From contig CAINDP010000138.1 of assembly GCA_903847405.1 (NCBI GenBank), positions 1 to 64,000 on the forward strand: a stretch of DNA of 64,000 bases. The letters are read 5' to 3'. Numbering within the stretch: position 1 is the first letter of the stretch; every line of letters starts with the position of its first letter. The notes under the pieces were generated by a model. The model did no database searches, had not been told where the DNA came from, and saw only the letters and a list, made by a program, of their open reading frames with translations. The translations under genes and the position numbers were made by a program. Positions 25,160 to 32,247 of the stretch are shown in pieces. The stretch is from an uncultured Myxococcales bacterium. GTDB taxonomy: Bacteria > Myxococcota_A > UBA9042 > DTJE01.

Positions 25160-25173
25160 TGACGCTGGCGTCA
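25160..25173 (+). repeat. Perfect 14-bp palindrome in the HU leader
   Basis: TGACGC-TG-GCGTCA lies between the HU promoter and its SD. It could be an operator or an RNA hairpin in the 5' UTR. Confidence 0.45.
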
Positions 25174-25208
25174 TCCTTGGTTTTGGGTTGGGTTGGAGGA
25201 GGATTCAG

Positions 25209-25484
25209 ATGACCAAGGCCGAGTTGATCGAAGAGATCCGGAATGCCAAGGGCGTTGACCTGACCAAGAAGCAGACCGAAGCGGTCCTGAACAGCGTGTT
25301 CGACGCGATCCGCGGCGCGGTCAAGCGCGACAAGCGCTTCTCGTTCCCGGGTTTCGGCACGTTCACGGTTCGCGCCCGCAAGCCCCGCAAGGGCCGCAAC
25401 CCGCGCACCGGCGCCCAGATCACGATCAAGGCGTCGAAGACGGTCGGCTTCAAGCCCGCTCCCAAGCTCAAGAGCGTGCTGTAG
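25209..25484 (+). CDS. HU-family DNA-binding protein
   Basis: This encodes 91 residues from ATG 25209, with GGAGGAGG upstream. The start MTKAELIEEIRNAKG, the FPGFGTFTVRARKPRKGRNPRTG beta-arm and IKASKTVGFKPAPKLK are those of a standard HU/IHF-type nucleoid protein of normal length. Its leader (promoter, palindrome, strong SD) suggests high and possibly autoregulated expression. It is flanked by a hairpin and appears monocistronic. Confidence 0.95.
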   Translation: MTKAELIEEIRNAKGVDLTKKQTEAVLNSVFDAIRGAVKRDKRFSFPGFGTFTVRARKPRKGRNPRTGAQITIKASKTVGFKPAPKLKSVL

Positions 25485-25506
25485 TCCGTCGCAGTTCCAC
25501 CCCGCG

Positions 25507-25540
25507 GCCGGCGGGGACGGCCAATCGTCGTCCCGCCGGC
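25507..25540 (+). terminator. GC-rich hairpin after HU
   Basis: GCCGGCGGGGACG and CGTCCCGCCGGC pair with one bulged G, 23 nt after the HU stop. No U-tract follows. Confidence 0.5.
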
Positions 25541-25618
25541 CCGGTCGGTGGATCTCCTCCCCCTCCTCCCCCAAGGCCCCAACGGACTCGAAATCCCGAC
25601 ATAGCGCAGTGCGTCGCC

Positions 25619-25646
25619 TTGCGTCAGGTCCACCCGCCGCGATAGG
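25619..25646 (+). promoter_or_regulatory. Candidate promoter of the kam operon
   Basis: TTGCGT, a 16-bp spacer and GATAGG. The -10 box abuts the ORF-track ATG at 25647, so translation must begin later (GTG 25668, with its own SD). Confidence 0.4.
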
Positions 25647-25667
25647 ATGACCGGCCGGAGGCGGACC

Positions 25668-26690
25668 GTGAACCTGACTCCCCTGGCGCTGCCGCAAGAT
25701 GCTCGGGTCGTTGCCGTCGTCGGCTGTTCCAAGAACGCCGGCAAGACGACGACCCTGAACGCCCTCCTGGCAGGCCTCGACGACGTCTTGAACCCCGGCG
25801 TCCTGTCCATCGGCATCGACGGCGAGGAGGCCGATTTCTGGCTGGGCGTCCCGAAGCCCCGGGTCGAAGTACGCCAGGGCGACTTCGTGGCGACGGCCGA
25901 AGCGGCACTCGCGGCCGGCACGGCCCGGATCGAGATCTGCGCGCGAACCGGGGGCCGCACCCTCCTGGGCGACCTGGTGGTGGGCCGCGTCACGGGCAAC
26001 GGTTCGGTCCTCCTGGCCGGCATCCGGGCCAAGGACGACGTGCGGGCCGCCGTGGACGCCATGCGCCGCCTGGGCGTCACGCGCGTTCTGATCGACGGGG
26101 CCTACCAGCGTCTGGCGGCAGCGGATCCAGAGGTCTCGGACGGCACGATCCTGGCGACCGGAGCGGTCCTGGGGACGACCGTGGAACAGGTGGCCCTCCG
26201 GACCCAGGAATTCCTGCAGCGTCTTCGGGTCCCGGCCAGCGACATCGCCGGGGATCACGCCCTGATGGACGCGGCCCGATCGGCAAGCCGTTTCGCTTTC
26301 CGGTCCGCGCAGGACGGCGATGTGGTGGTCGCGGACAGTCCCGCGGACCCCGTCGCGCGCCGAATCCTGGAATCCGGGGATGCCGTTGTCGCGTTCCCCG
26401 GCGCCGTCGGCGACGACCTCCTCCTGCAGTGCGCGGCGCTTTCCGCGGGACGCCTCCGGTTGCTGGCCCAGGATCCCACGCGGCTGTTCCTTTCCGTGCG
26501 GGAAGCCGCCACCTTCCAACGGCGCCACGCGCTCCGGGTCATCCGCCCGATCCGCGTCCTGGCCGTGACGGTGAACCCGTTCAGCGTCCTCGGCTGGACC
26601 CTGCCCCGGGAGGCGCTGGTCGAAGCCGTCCGGGCGAAGGCCGGCGGACTGCCCGTCGTGTCGTTCGACGTGCATCCCCACCCCACCTAG
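25668..26690 (+). CDS. P-loop NTPase linked to lysine 5,6-aminomutase (KamB-like reactivase candidate)
   Basis: This encodes 340 residues from GTG 25668 (GGAGG six bases upstream). The Walker A motif VVGCSKNAGKTTTLNALL is near the N-terminus. The middle (GGRTLLGDLVVGRVTGNGSVLLAGI, RVLIDGAYQRLAA) looks like a P-loop ATPase of the SIMIBI class. It lies 58 bp upstream of kamD on the same strand. Lysine 5,6-aminomutase is inactivated during turnover, and an ATP-dependent reactivase KamBC is known in lysine fermenters. By position and P-loop this is a KamB candidate, but no MutS-like KamC gene is in the window, so the assignment is inference. Confidence 0.65.
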   Translation: MNLTPLALPQDARVVAVVGCSKNAGKTTTLNALLAGLDDVLNPGVLSIGIDGEEADFWLGVPKPRVEVRQGDFVATAEAALAAGTARIEICARTGGRTLLGDLVVGRVTGNGSVLLAGIRAKDDVRAAVDAMRRLGVTRVLIDGAYQRLAAADPEVSDGTILATGAVLGTTVEQVALRTQEFLQRLRVPASDIAGDHALMDAARSASRFAFRSAQDGDVVVADSPADPVARRILESGDAVVAFPGAVGDDLLLQCAALSAGRLRLLAQDPTRLFLSVREAATFQRRHALRVIRPIRVLAVTVNPFSVLGWTLPREALVEAVRAKAGGLPVVSFDVHPHPT

Positions 26691-26748
26691 GGGTGCCATT
26701 CACGTCCGTACCCGCGGCCCCGGCCGCCTTTTTCCAAGGGAGTGGATC

Positions 26749-28329
26749 ATGGAACGAAAACTGGACCTGGATCCCGCAGCCATCCAGCGCTGTCGCCACG
26801 CGGCCGGCGCAATCGCCGACGAGGTCCTCGGCTTTGCCGCCGAACGGACGACGGTATCCATCGAACGGGCCGTCCTCCGCTGGATGGGCGTCGAGGGCGG
26901 CGACACGGACTGCATCCCCCTGGTGAATCGGGTGGTGGACGCCGCCGGCGTGGCGGGCCTGCTGGACCGGGGCGTCGCCCTGCCGTTCGCCGAGGCCGTG
27001 CGGGCATCCGGCCTGCCTCCCACCGACGCCGCGCGCGCCATCGCGGAGGGACGGTTGCCCCTCCGCGCGCCGGACGCAGAATTCGAGTCCGCGGCCAGGG
27101 ACATGGCCCGAACGCTGTCCGCCATCGGCGCCGACCGCGTCCGCCGCACGAACCGCACGCGCCAGCGCTTCCTGGAACGGCTGGGCGAGGGGTCCCGCCC
27201 GCTGCTGTACGTGATCGTGGCCTCCGGGAACATCCACGAGGACACGGTCCAGGCCAAGGTCTGCGCGAAGGCCGGCGCCCAGGTCGTCGCGGTCATCCGC
27301 TCGACGGCCCAGAGCCTGCTGGACTACATCCCCGAGGGCGCGACCACGGAAGGCTACGGGGGAACCTACGCGACCCAGGCCAACTTCCGCATCATGCGGG
27401 CGGCGCTGGACGACGCATCCGAGGACGTGGGCTGCTACGTCCGCCAGTGCAACTACGCGTCGGGCCTGTGCATGCCCGAAATGGCCACCCTGGGCGCCCT
27501 GGAGCGCCTGGACGTCATGCTCAACGACGCCCTCTATGGAATCCTGTTCCGCGACATCAACATGCAGCGGACGCTGACCGACCAGGCCTTTTCGCGCCGG
27601 GTGTCCGCGGCCGCCGGCCTGATCATCAACACCGGTGAGGACAACTACCTGACGACCGCCGACGCCTTCGACGCGGCCCACACCGTGCTGGCATCCGAGT
27701 TCATCAACGAGCAGATCGCGCTGCGCTGCGGCCTGAAGCCCGCCCAACTGGGCCTGGGGCATGCCATGCAGATGAATCCCTGGCGGGAGGACATGTTCCT
27801 GTACGAGGTGGCCCAGGCCCGCATGGCCCGCGAAATCTTTCCGGACTGCCCCCTGAAGTACATGCCGCCGACCAAGTACATGACCGGCGACATCTTCCTG
27901 GGCCACGTCCAGGACGCCCTCTTCAGCCTCGCCAGCGTCATGACCGGCCAGGGCATCCACCTGCTGGGCATGATGACGGAAGCGATGCACACGCCGCACA
28001 TCCACGACCGCACCCTGGCGCTGGAATCCACGCGGATGATCGCGACCGCCGCCCGGCACCTCGAGGACGAGATCGAATTCAAGCCCGGCGGGCTGATCCA
28101 GACACGCGCCCGGGTGGTCCTGGGCGGCGCGGTCGGGTTGCTGGAGCAGGTCCGCGACGAAGGACTGTTCGGGGCGCTGGCGCACGGACGCTTCGCGGAC
28201 ATCCGGCGGGCCCCCGACGGCGGCCGCGGCCTGGACGGCGTCGTGGTCAAGGCGACCGGCTACTGGAACCCGGTGGAAGATTCCCTGGACACCCTGCTGG
28301 CCGAACGCGACGCGGAGGTGGTGCGATGA
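26749..28329 (+). CDS. kamD: Lysine 5,6-aminomutase alpha subunit
   Basis: This encodes 526 residues, matching the alpha subunit of D-lysine/beta-lysine 5,6-aminomutase. That enzyme, with KamE, PLP and adenosylcobalamin, moves the terminal amino group of lysine to C5 in lysine fermentation. Conserved stretches include VIVASGNIHEDTVQAKVCAK, EGATTEGYGGTYATQANFRIMR, YVRQCNYASGLCMPEM, INTGEDNYLTTADA and KYMPPTKYMTGDIF. The N-terminal SxGLP region and MHTPHIHDR are also family-like. The stop overlaps the kamE start (GTGCGATGA). The other lysine-fermentation genes (kamA, kdd, kce, kal) are not in this window. Confidence 0.93.
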   Translation: MERKLDLDPAAIQRCRHAAGAIADEVLGFAAERTTVSIERAVLRWMGVEGGDTDCIPLVNRVVDAAGVAGLLDRGVALPFAEAVRASGLPPTDAARAIAEGRLPLRAPDAEFESAARDMARTLSAIGADRVRRTNRTRQRFLERLGEGSRPLLYVIVASGNIHEDTVQAKVCAKAGAQVVAVIRSTAQSLLDYIPEGATTEGYGGTYATQANFRIMRAALDDASEDVGCYVRQCNYASGLCMPEMATLGALERLDVMLNDALYGILFRDINMQRTLTDQAFSRRVSAAAGLIINTGEDNYLTTADAFDAAHTVLASEFINEQIALRCGLKPAQLGLGHAMQMNPWREDMFLYEVAQARMAREIFPDCPLKYMPPTKYMTGDIFLGHVQDALFSLASVMTGQGIHLLGMMTEAMHTPHIHDRTLALESTRMIATAARHLEDEIEFKPGGLIQTRARVVLGGAVGLLEQVRDEGLFGALAHGRFADIRRAPDGGRGLDGVVVKATGYWNPVEDSLDTLLAERDAEVVR

Positions 28330-29102
28330 CCAACGACGACTCCCCGACCCGCATCCCGTCGGGCATCGACCTCCATGCGATCGGCCCCTATGGCGACACC
28401 CTGGGCGACGGCATCGTCCAGGTCTCGTTCAGCCTGCCGATTCCCGCCAGCCCCGAGGCCCGCGAAGCCGCGCGCAGACTGGCGGTGCAGATGGGCCTCA
28501 ACGAGCCGCAGATCTATCGCGAGGCCGACCTGGGATACGGGTTCTCGTTCTGGATCGTCTACGGCAAGTGCCGCCACCACGTGGACGTCACCCGCATCGT
28601 GGTGCCGAAGATCACGTCCGCCGCACTGTCCTTCGAGGAAATCAACGCCCTGGTGCTGGACAACGCGGGACGCCGCCTGCGGATCGTCGGGGCCTGCACC
28701 GGGACGGACGCCCACACCGTCGGCATCGACGCGATCCTCAACATGAAGGGGTTTGCCGGCGAATACGGCCTGGAGCGCTACCCGGCCTTCGAGGTGTTCA
28801 ACCTGGGCAGCCAGGTGACCAACGGGACGCTGCTGGCGAAGGTCCGCGAAACCGGGGCGGATGCCGTGCTGGTGTCCCAGGTGGTGACCCAGAAGGACGT
28901 CCACCTGTCCAACCTCGCGGAATGGGTCGACATGGTCGAGGCCGACGGCCTGCGCCAGGGCCTTCTCCTGCTCTGCGGCGGTCCCCGGATCACGCACGAA
29001 GTGGCCCTGGAACTGGGGTTCGACGCGGGGTTCGGAGCCGGCACGACCCCCCGCCAGGTGGCCGCATGGCTGGCCCAGGAATGGGTCCGCCGCAAGAAGT
29101 AA
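28326..29102 (+). CDS. kamE: Lysine 5,6-aminomutase beta subunit (B12-binding)
   Basis: This encodes 258 residues. An N-terminal dimerisation strand (YGDTLGDGIVQVSFSLP) is followed by a Rossmann B12 domain with base-off motif DAHTVG (His130, the lower cobalt ligand). Lys141 in NMKG is 11 residues after that His, the same spacing as between cobalt His133 and PLP Lys144 in the clostridial enzyme. So the residues for both cofactors are in place. The LLLLCGGPRITHEVALELGFDAGFG end binds the corrin tail. It is translationally coupled to kamD. Confidence 0.94.
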   Translation: MTNDDSPTRIPSGIDLHAIGPYGDTLGDGIVQVSFSLPIPASPEAREAARRLAVQMGLNEPQIYREADLGYGFSFWIVYGKCRHHVDVTRIVVPKITSAALSFEEINALVLDNAGRRLRIVGACTGTDAHTVGIDAILNMKGFAGEYGLERYPAFEVFNLGSQVTNGTLLAKVRETGADAVLVSQVVTQKDVHLSNLAEWVDMVEADGLRQGLLLLCGGPRITHEVALELGFDAGFGAGTTPRQVAAWLAQEWVRRKK

Positions 29103-29187
29103 TCCCCCCGGAACTCCGCGATTCAACCGCCCGTTTCGGGCATCCGCCCACCATTCCGGAATCTTGACTCCGAAAGACGAAAAATGA

Positions 29188-29216
29188 TTGACACGCTCGG
29201 GTACTCTGACTACATT
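29188..29216 (+). promoter_or_regulatory. Promoter of the small Cys4 gene
   Basis: TTGACA, a 17-bp spacer and TACATT: one of the best sigma70-like matches in the window, about 50 bp upstream of a 69-residue ORF. Confidence 0.65.
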
Positions 29217-29266
29217 CATCTTCGGGACCAAACTTGTCCCATTTAAAATGTCGAGGGGGAGCATCG

Positions 29267-29476
29267 ATGCGGTTCACCTACTCGCAGCAAGAAATCCAGG
29301 AACTTTCGGACACGTTCTATTGCCGCGCGCGGCGCAAGGAACTGACGCTGGACAAGTGCCTGAACGACTATCTCGAGTCGAATGCCTTCGAGAAGCGTCG
29401 TTCGGCGTGCTTCCGGTGCCCCCAGGGGCGCAAGAACCGGGAGCTCTTTGCCGGCGCGGTCGAGGAAGAAGACTAG
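29267..29476 (+). CDS. Small four-Cys protein, function unknown
   Basis: This encodes 69 residues from ATG 29267 with GAGGGGGA upstream. Four cysteines (FYC; KC; then ACFRC) are spaced like a treble-clef or zinc-ribbon type metal site. The protein is otherwise charged and helical, with no signal peptide or membrane segment. The sequence is bounded by a good promoter and a perfect hairpin, so it is a real monocistronic gene. I do not recognise a named family; a small zinc-binding regulator or RNA-binding protein is possible but not shown. Confidence 0.75.
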   Translation: MRFTYSQQEIQELSDTFYCRARRKELTLDKCLNDYLESNAFEKRRSACFRCPQGRKNRELFAGAVEEED

Positions 29477-29489
29477 GTCCCTGCGAAGA

Positions 29490-29521
29490 CCGGTGCCCGG
29501 ACCGCTCTCCACGGGCACCGG
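29490..29521. terminator. Perfect 10-bp hairpin between convergent genes
   Basis: CCGGTGCCCG and CGGGCACCGG with a 12-nt loop lie 13 nt after the Cys4 gene stop and 3 nt after the thiolase stop on the other strand. It probably serves both genes; there is no U-tract on either side. Confidence 0.5.
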
Positions 29522-29524
29522 GAC

Positions 29525-30742
29525 CTACGGGGCCTTCAGGACCGTGGTCACCGAGGCGCAGATCGGCCCGCCGATGTTGAAGGACGCCGCAAAGCGGGCG
29601 TTCCTGACCTGCAGCGCCGCGGGCACCTTCCCCGTCAACTGCCAGTAGTTCCACCCGATCATCGCGACACCGGTGGCGCCGATGGGATGCCCCTTCGCGA
29701 TCAGGCCGCCCGACGTGTTCAGGGGCGTGCCCCCGCCATCGACCCGCGCGCGCCCCTCGACGAAGTACTTCGCGCCCTGACCGGGTGCCGCCAGGCCCAG
29801 GATTTCGGCCGAAAGCGCGCCCATGATGCCGAAGCAGTCGTGAACCTCGCCGACGCCCACGTCCGCCGGCTTGATCCCGGCCATCTCGTACGCTATGCGG
29901 ATCGCGCGGTACGCGCCCGCGGGACGCAGCACGTCCCGCCCCTTCGTGGACAGGGGGTCCGTGGCGGAACCGTAGCCGACCAGTTCGACCGCCCGGGACC
30001 GGGGAATGTTCAGCCGCTTCAGCCCTTCCTCGGTGGCCAGCAGCAGCGACGCCCAGCCGTCCGACATCTGGGAGCATTCGAACGTCTTCAAGGGCAGGCC
30101 CTCGGCGATGTAGCGGTTCGGCCCGTCGATGGCCATCACCTTGTCCACGGTCATCTGGACCTTCTGCATCTGCGCCAGCGGGTTCTGGTTGCCATGGGCG
30201 TAGAAGGTCACCGGGACGTGCGCCAGATCCATCTCGCTGACGCCCCAATGCTTCATGTACGCGTCCTGGACCTCCGCGAAGATGTGGGGGAACACGAACA
30301 CCTTTCCGGGCCGTTCCTCGGGATGCGAGGCCGTGCCCAGCAGTTTCCCCAGCAGCTTGCCGTCCGCCTTCCCCTCGTCGTCGCGCATCTTCTCGACGCC
30401 GATGGCCAGGCCCACCTCGCCCTCGCCCAGCAACAGGCGGCGCAGCACCGACAGGACCGCCTGCCCGCCCGACGCGCAGGCGTTCTCGACGGTCTCGATG
30501 GGCTTGCCGGCCAGTCCCGGCTCCATGGCCACCAGGCCGGCCAGCAGGGTCTGGTCCTGCAGCATCGGGGTCAGCAGACCCGCGACTGCGGCAGTGTCCA
30601 CGACCTCCAGCGGCGCCCCGGCCCCGGTCGCCACCTCGGTCGCTGCCGCATGGATCGCCTGCCCGATCGACATCGTGCCCAATTTTCCGAACGGGCTCTG
30701 GGCGTAACCGACGACGAACACTTTCTTGTTGCCCGGAAGCAT
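29525..30742 (-). CDS. Thiolase-family acetyl-CoA acyltransferase (SCP2-like)
   Basis: This encodes 405 residues from ATG 30742, with GAGGTGG upstream; the track ORF begins earlier without an SD. The nucleophilic Cys is in ENACASGGQAVL. The two other thiolase sites are GEVHDCFG and GGLIAKGHPIGATG. The His-Asp-Cys-Phe arrangement (HDCF) instead of the usual NEAF marks the SCP2/SCPx-type and archaeal-type branch. It joins or cleaves beta-ketoacyl-CoA. Its closeness to kamDE may reflect butyrate-type end steps of amino-acid fermentation (inference). Confidence 0.87.
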   Translation of the reverse strand: MLPGNKKVFVVGYAQSPFGKLGTMSIGQAIHAAATEVATGAGAPLEVVDTAAVAGLLTPMLQDQTLLAGLVAMEPGLAGKPIETVENACASGGQAVLSVLRRLLLGEGEVGLAIGVEKMRDDEGKADGKLLGKLLGTASHPEERPGKVFVFPHIFAEVQDAYMKHWGVSEMDLAHVPVTFYAHGNQNPLAQMQKVQMTVDKVMAIDGPNRYIAEGLPLKTFECSQMSDGWASLLLATEEGLKRLNIPRSRAVELVGYGSATDPLSTKGRDVLRPAGAYRAIRIAYEMAGIKPADVGVGEVHDCFGIMGALSAEILGLAAPGQGAKYFVEGRARVDGGGTPLNTSGGLIAKGHPIGATGVAMIGWNYWQLTGKVPAALQVRNARFAASFNIGGPICASVTTVLKAP

Positions 30743-31334
30743 CGAACCACCTCGCGCAAGACTCAAGGAACATAACATTCCGCTGTGAACTGGAGAAGCA
30801 TTGTCCGAGTCCGACGCCCGGTGCGCCAAGGCGAAATGCGGCGGCCCGGGCACCAACCGGTCGGAACCCGCGTCCGAGGTCGGGGCCCCAACCCGATCCT
30901 CCCGGACACCCCCAACGGCCCCCGAAATCGTCCAACGCCTGATGGCAGTAGCCCCAGAGGCGGTCCCGCACCTCGACAGGCATCCCGGAGGCACGGGGGT
31001 GGCGGCCCGAGGAGGCGCAGGGAACCGCCTCCGCGAGGTTCACGACAGCCCTCGGCGCCCCGTCCGGCGACGGCTGGCCGGCCCCCCCGCTGCGTCCGCC
31101 GCACATTCCGGACGGATTTCTGCGTCTTCCACTCCCGCACCGCTATCCATCCGTCGGGCCGGATGCTCCAGAACCTCCCGAACATCCACAACAGTGCAGG
31201 ACCAGGTCCAGAGGAATCCAGACCGACCGGGGGGGATGCCTCCAGCGACCCGTCCGGATACGGTTAATCCGCTGTATTTTTTCGCATTTTGCGTCGCCCA
31301 GAGTCTTGCCGCACGACACCCCTCCCCGTAAGGA
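30743..31334. other. Long stretch without a convincing gene
   Basis: About 590 bp between the thiolase start and the next promoter. ORFs in the track here are Arg/Pro/Gly-rich frame shadows without an SD or family features. A TTATGT-like -10 for the thiolase may lie at about 30773-30778 on the minus strand. Nothing else is seen; a decayed gene or an unrecognised RNA cannot be excluded. Confidence 0.4.
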
Positions 31335-31363
31335 TTGACAAAGCGACGGACCGGTGGCAATAT
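31335..31363 (+). promoter_or_regulatory. Promoter of the coiled-coil lipoprotein gene
   Basis: TTGACA, a 17-bp spacer and CAATAT. The 5' UTR of about 85 nt has CCACC/GGTGG hairpin potential and ends in a GGAGGAGG SD. Confidence 0.6.
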
Positions 31364-31455
31364 CCGCCCCCGAAAGCGTACCACCGGGGGTCCCCGGGTG
31401 GCTGGTGCGCCGGGCTTCCCACGGGAAGCGTCTTGGAGTTTCGGAGGAGGATCAG

Positions 31456-32034
31456 ATGAAGAAGCTGGCTACCGTGTTCGTGGCGATCGTGGCGCTCGCG
31501 TTCGTTGCCTGCGCGAAGAAGGCGACCCCGGACGAAGTGAAGAAGGCCTACGCGAAGCTCGTCGAGCTGCAGAAGGCCGCGAACCCGGCCCCCGCGGTCG
31601 AGGACGCCGCTGTCAAGATCAACGCCGATTTCGCCCAGAAGCTGCAGGCCCTGCAGACGGCCCAGGCCGAGGCGCTGAAGGCGATCGACGGCGAGCTCGA
31701 GACGGCCAAGGCCGCTCTGCCGAAGGCGAAGGGCAAGAAGGCCGAAGCCGCCAACGCCGCCGCCGCCGCGAAGTTGGACGAAGAGTTCAACGCCAAGAAG
31801 AACGAAGCCGCCCAGGGTTTCGCCCCCCAGTTCGCCGGCCTGAACAAGGCCAAGGCTGACGCCCTCAAGGCGACGGCTGACGCCAAGGCCAAGGCCGAGG
31901 CGGATGCGAAGGCCCAGGCTGACAAGGATCAGGCTGCGTACCTCGACAAGGCCGTGAAGGACCGCACCACGAAGGCGAAGGTTGACTGCCAGCTCAAGGC
32001 CGCCAAGCTCGACGACTTCAACAAGTGCAAGTAG
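31456..32034 (+). CDS. Ala/Lys-rich coiled-coil lipoprotein
   Basis: This encodes 192 residues from ATG 31456 (SD GGAGGAGG). A lipobox (LAFVAC) is followed by one long amphipathic helix rich in Ala, Lys, Glu and Asp with near-heptad spacing (AKAEADAKAQADKDQAAYLDKAV), and two further Cys near the C-terminus (VDCQLKAAKLDDFNKCK) may form a disulfide. It resembles structural envelope lipoproteins in style, not in sequence. The strong promoter and SD suggest abundance. It is monocistronic, with a weak hairpin after the stop. Confidence 0.8.
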   Translation: MKKLATVFVAIVALAFVACAKKATPDEVKKAYAKLVELQKAANPAPAVEDAAVKINADFAQKLQALQTAQAEALKAIDGELETAKAALPKAKGKKAEAANAAAAAKLDEEFNAKKNEAAQGFAPQFAGLNKAKADALKATADAKAKAEADAKAQADKDQAAYLDKAVKDRTTKAKVDCQLKAAKLDDFNKCK

Positions 32035-32092
32035 TCACCTGCCGACGCACCTGACCATCCTTCCAATCTAACTCCCCGAAATTTCAAGCTCT

Positions 32093-32123
32093 GAGGCTCC
32101 AAACGGGGCCTTGGAGTATCCTC
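32093..32123 (+). terminator. Hairpin after the coiled-coil lipoprotein gene
   Basis: GAGG-CTCCAA and TTGGAG-TAT-CCTC pair with a 3-nt bulge. No U-tract. Confidence 0.3.
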
Positions 32124-32187
32124 ACGGCGCCGTCCGGGACGTCACTGGATTCGTCCGAACCGCTTCCCCCCCATTCGACGCTCCCAT

Positions 32188-32216
32188 TTGACTTGCGTCG
32201 CATGAATCGTTTACAG
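32188..32216 (+). promoter_or_regulatory. Promoter of the three-repeat lipoprotein gene
   Basis: TTGACT, a 17-bp spacer and TTACAG, 31 bp upstream of the SD-supported start. Confidence 0.45.
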
Positions 32217-32247
32217 GTATCCGACTTTGTGGCTCCGGAGGTGGATG

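Noticed and set aside
25647-25667. ATG 25647 as the start of the KamB-like protein
   Set aside because: It abuts the candidate -10 box and lacks an SD; GTG 25668 has GGAGG at the right distance.
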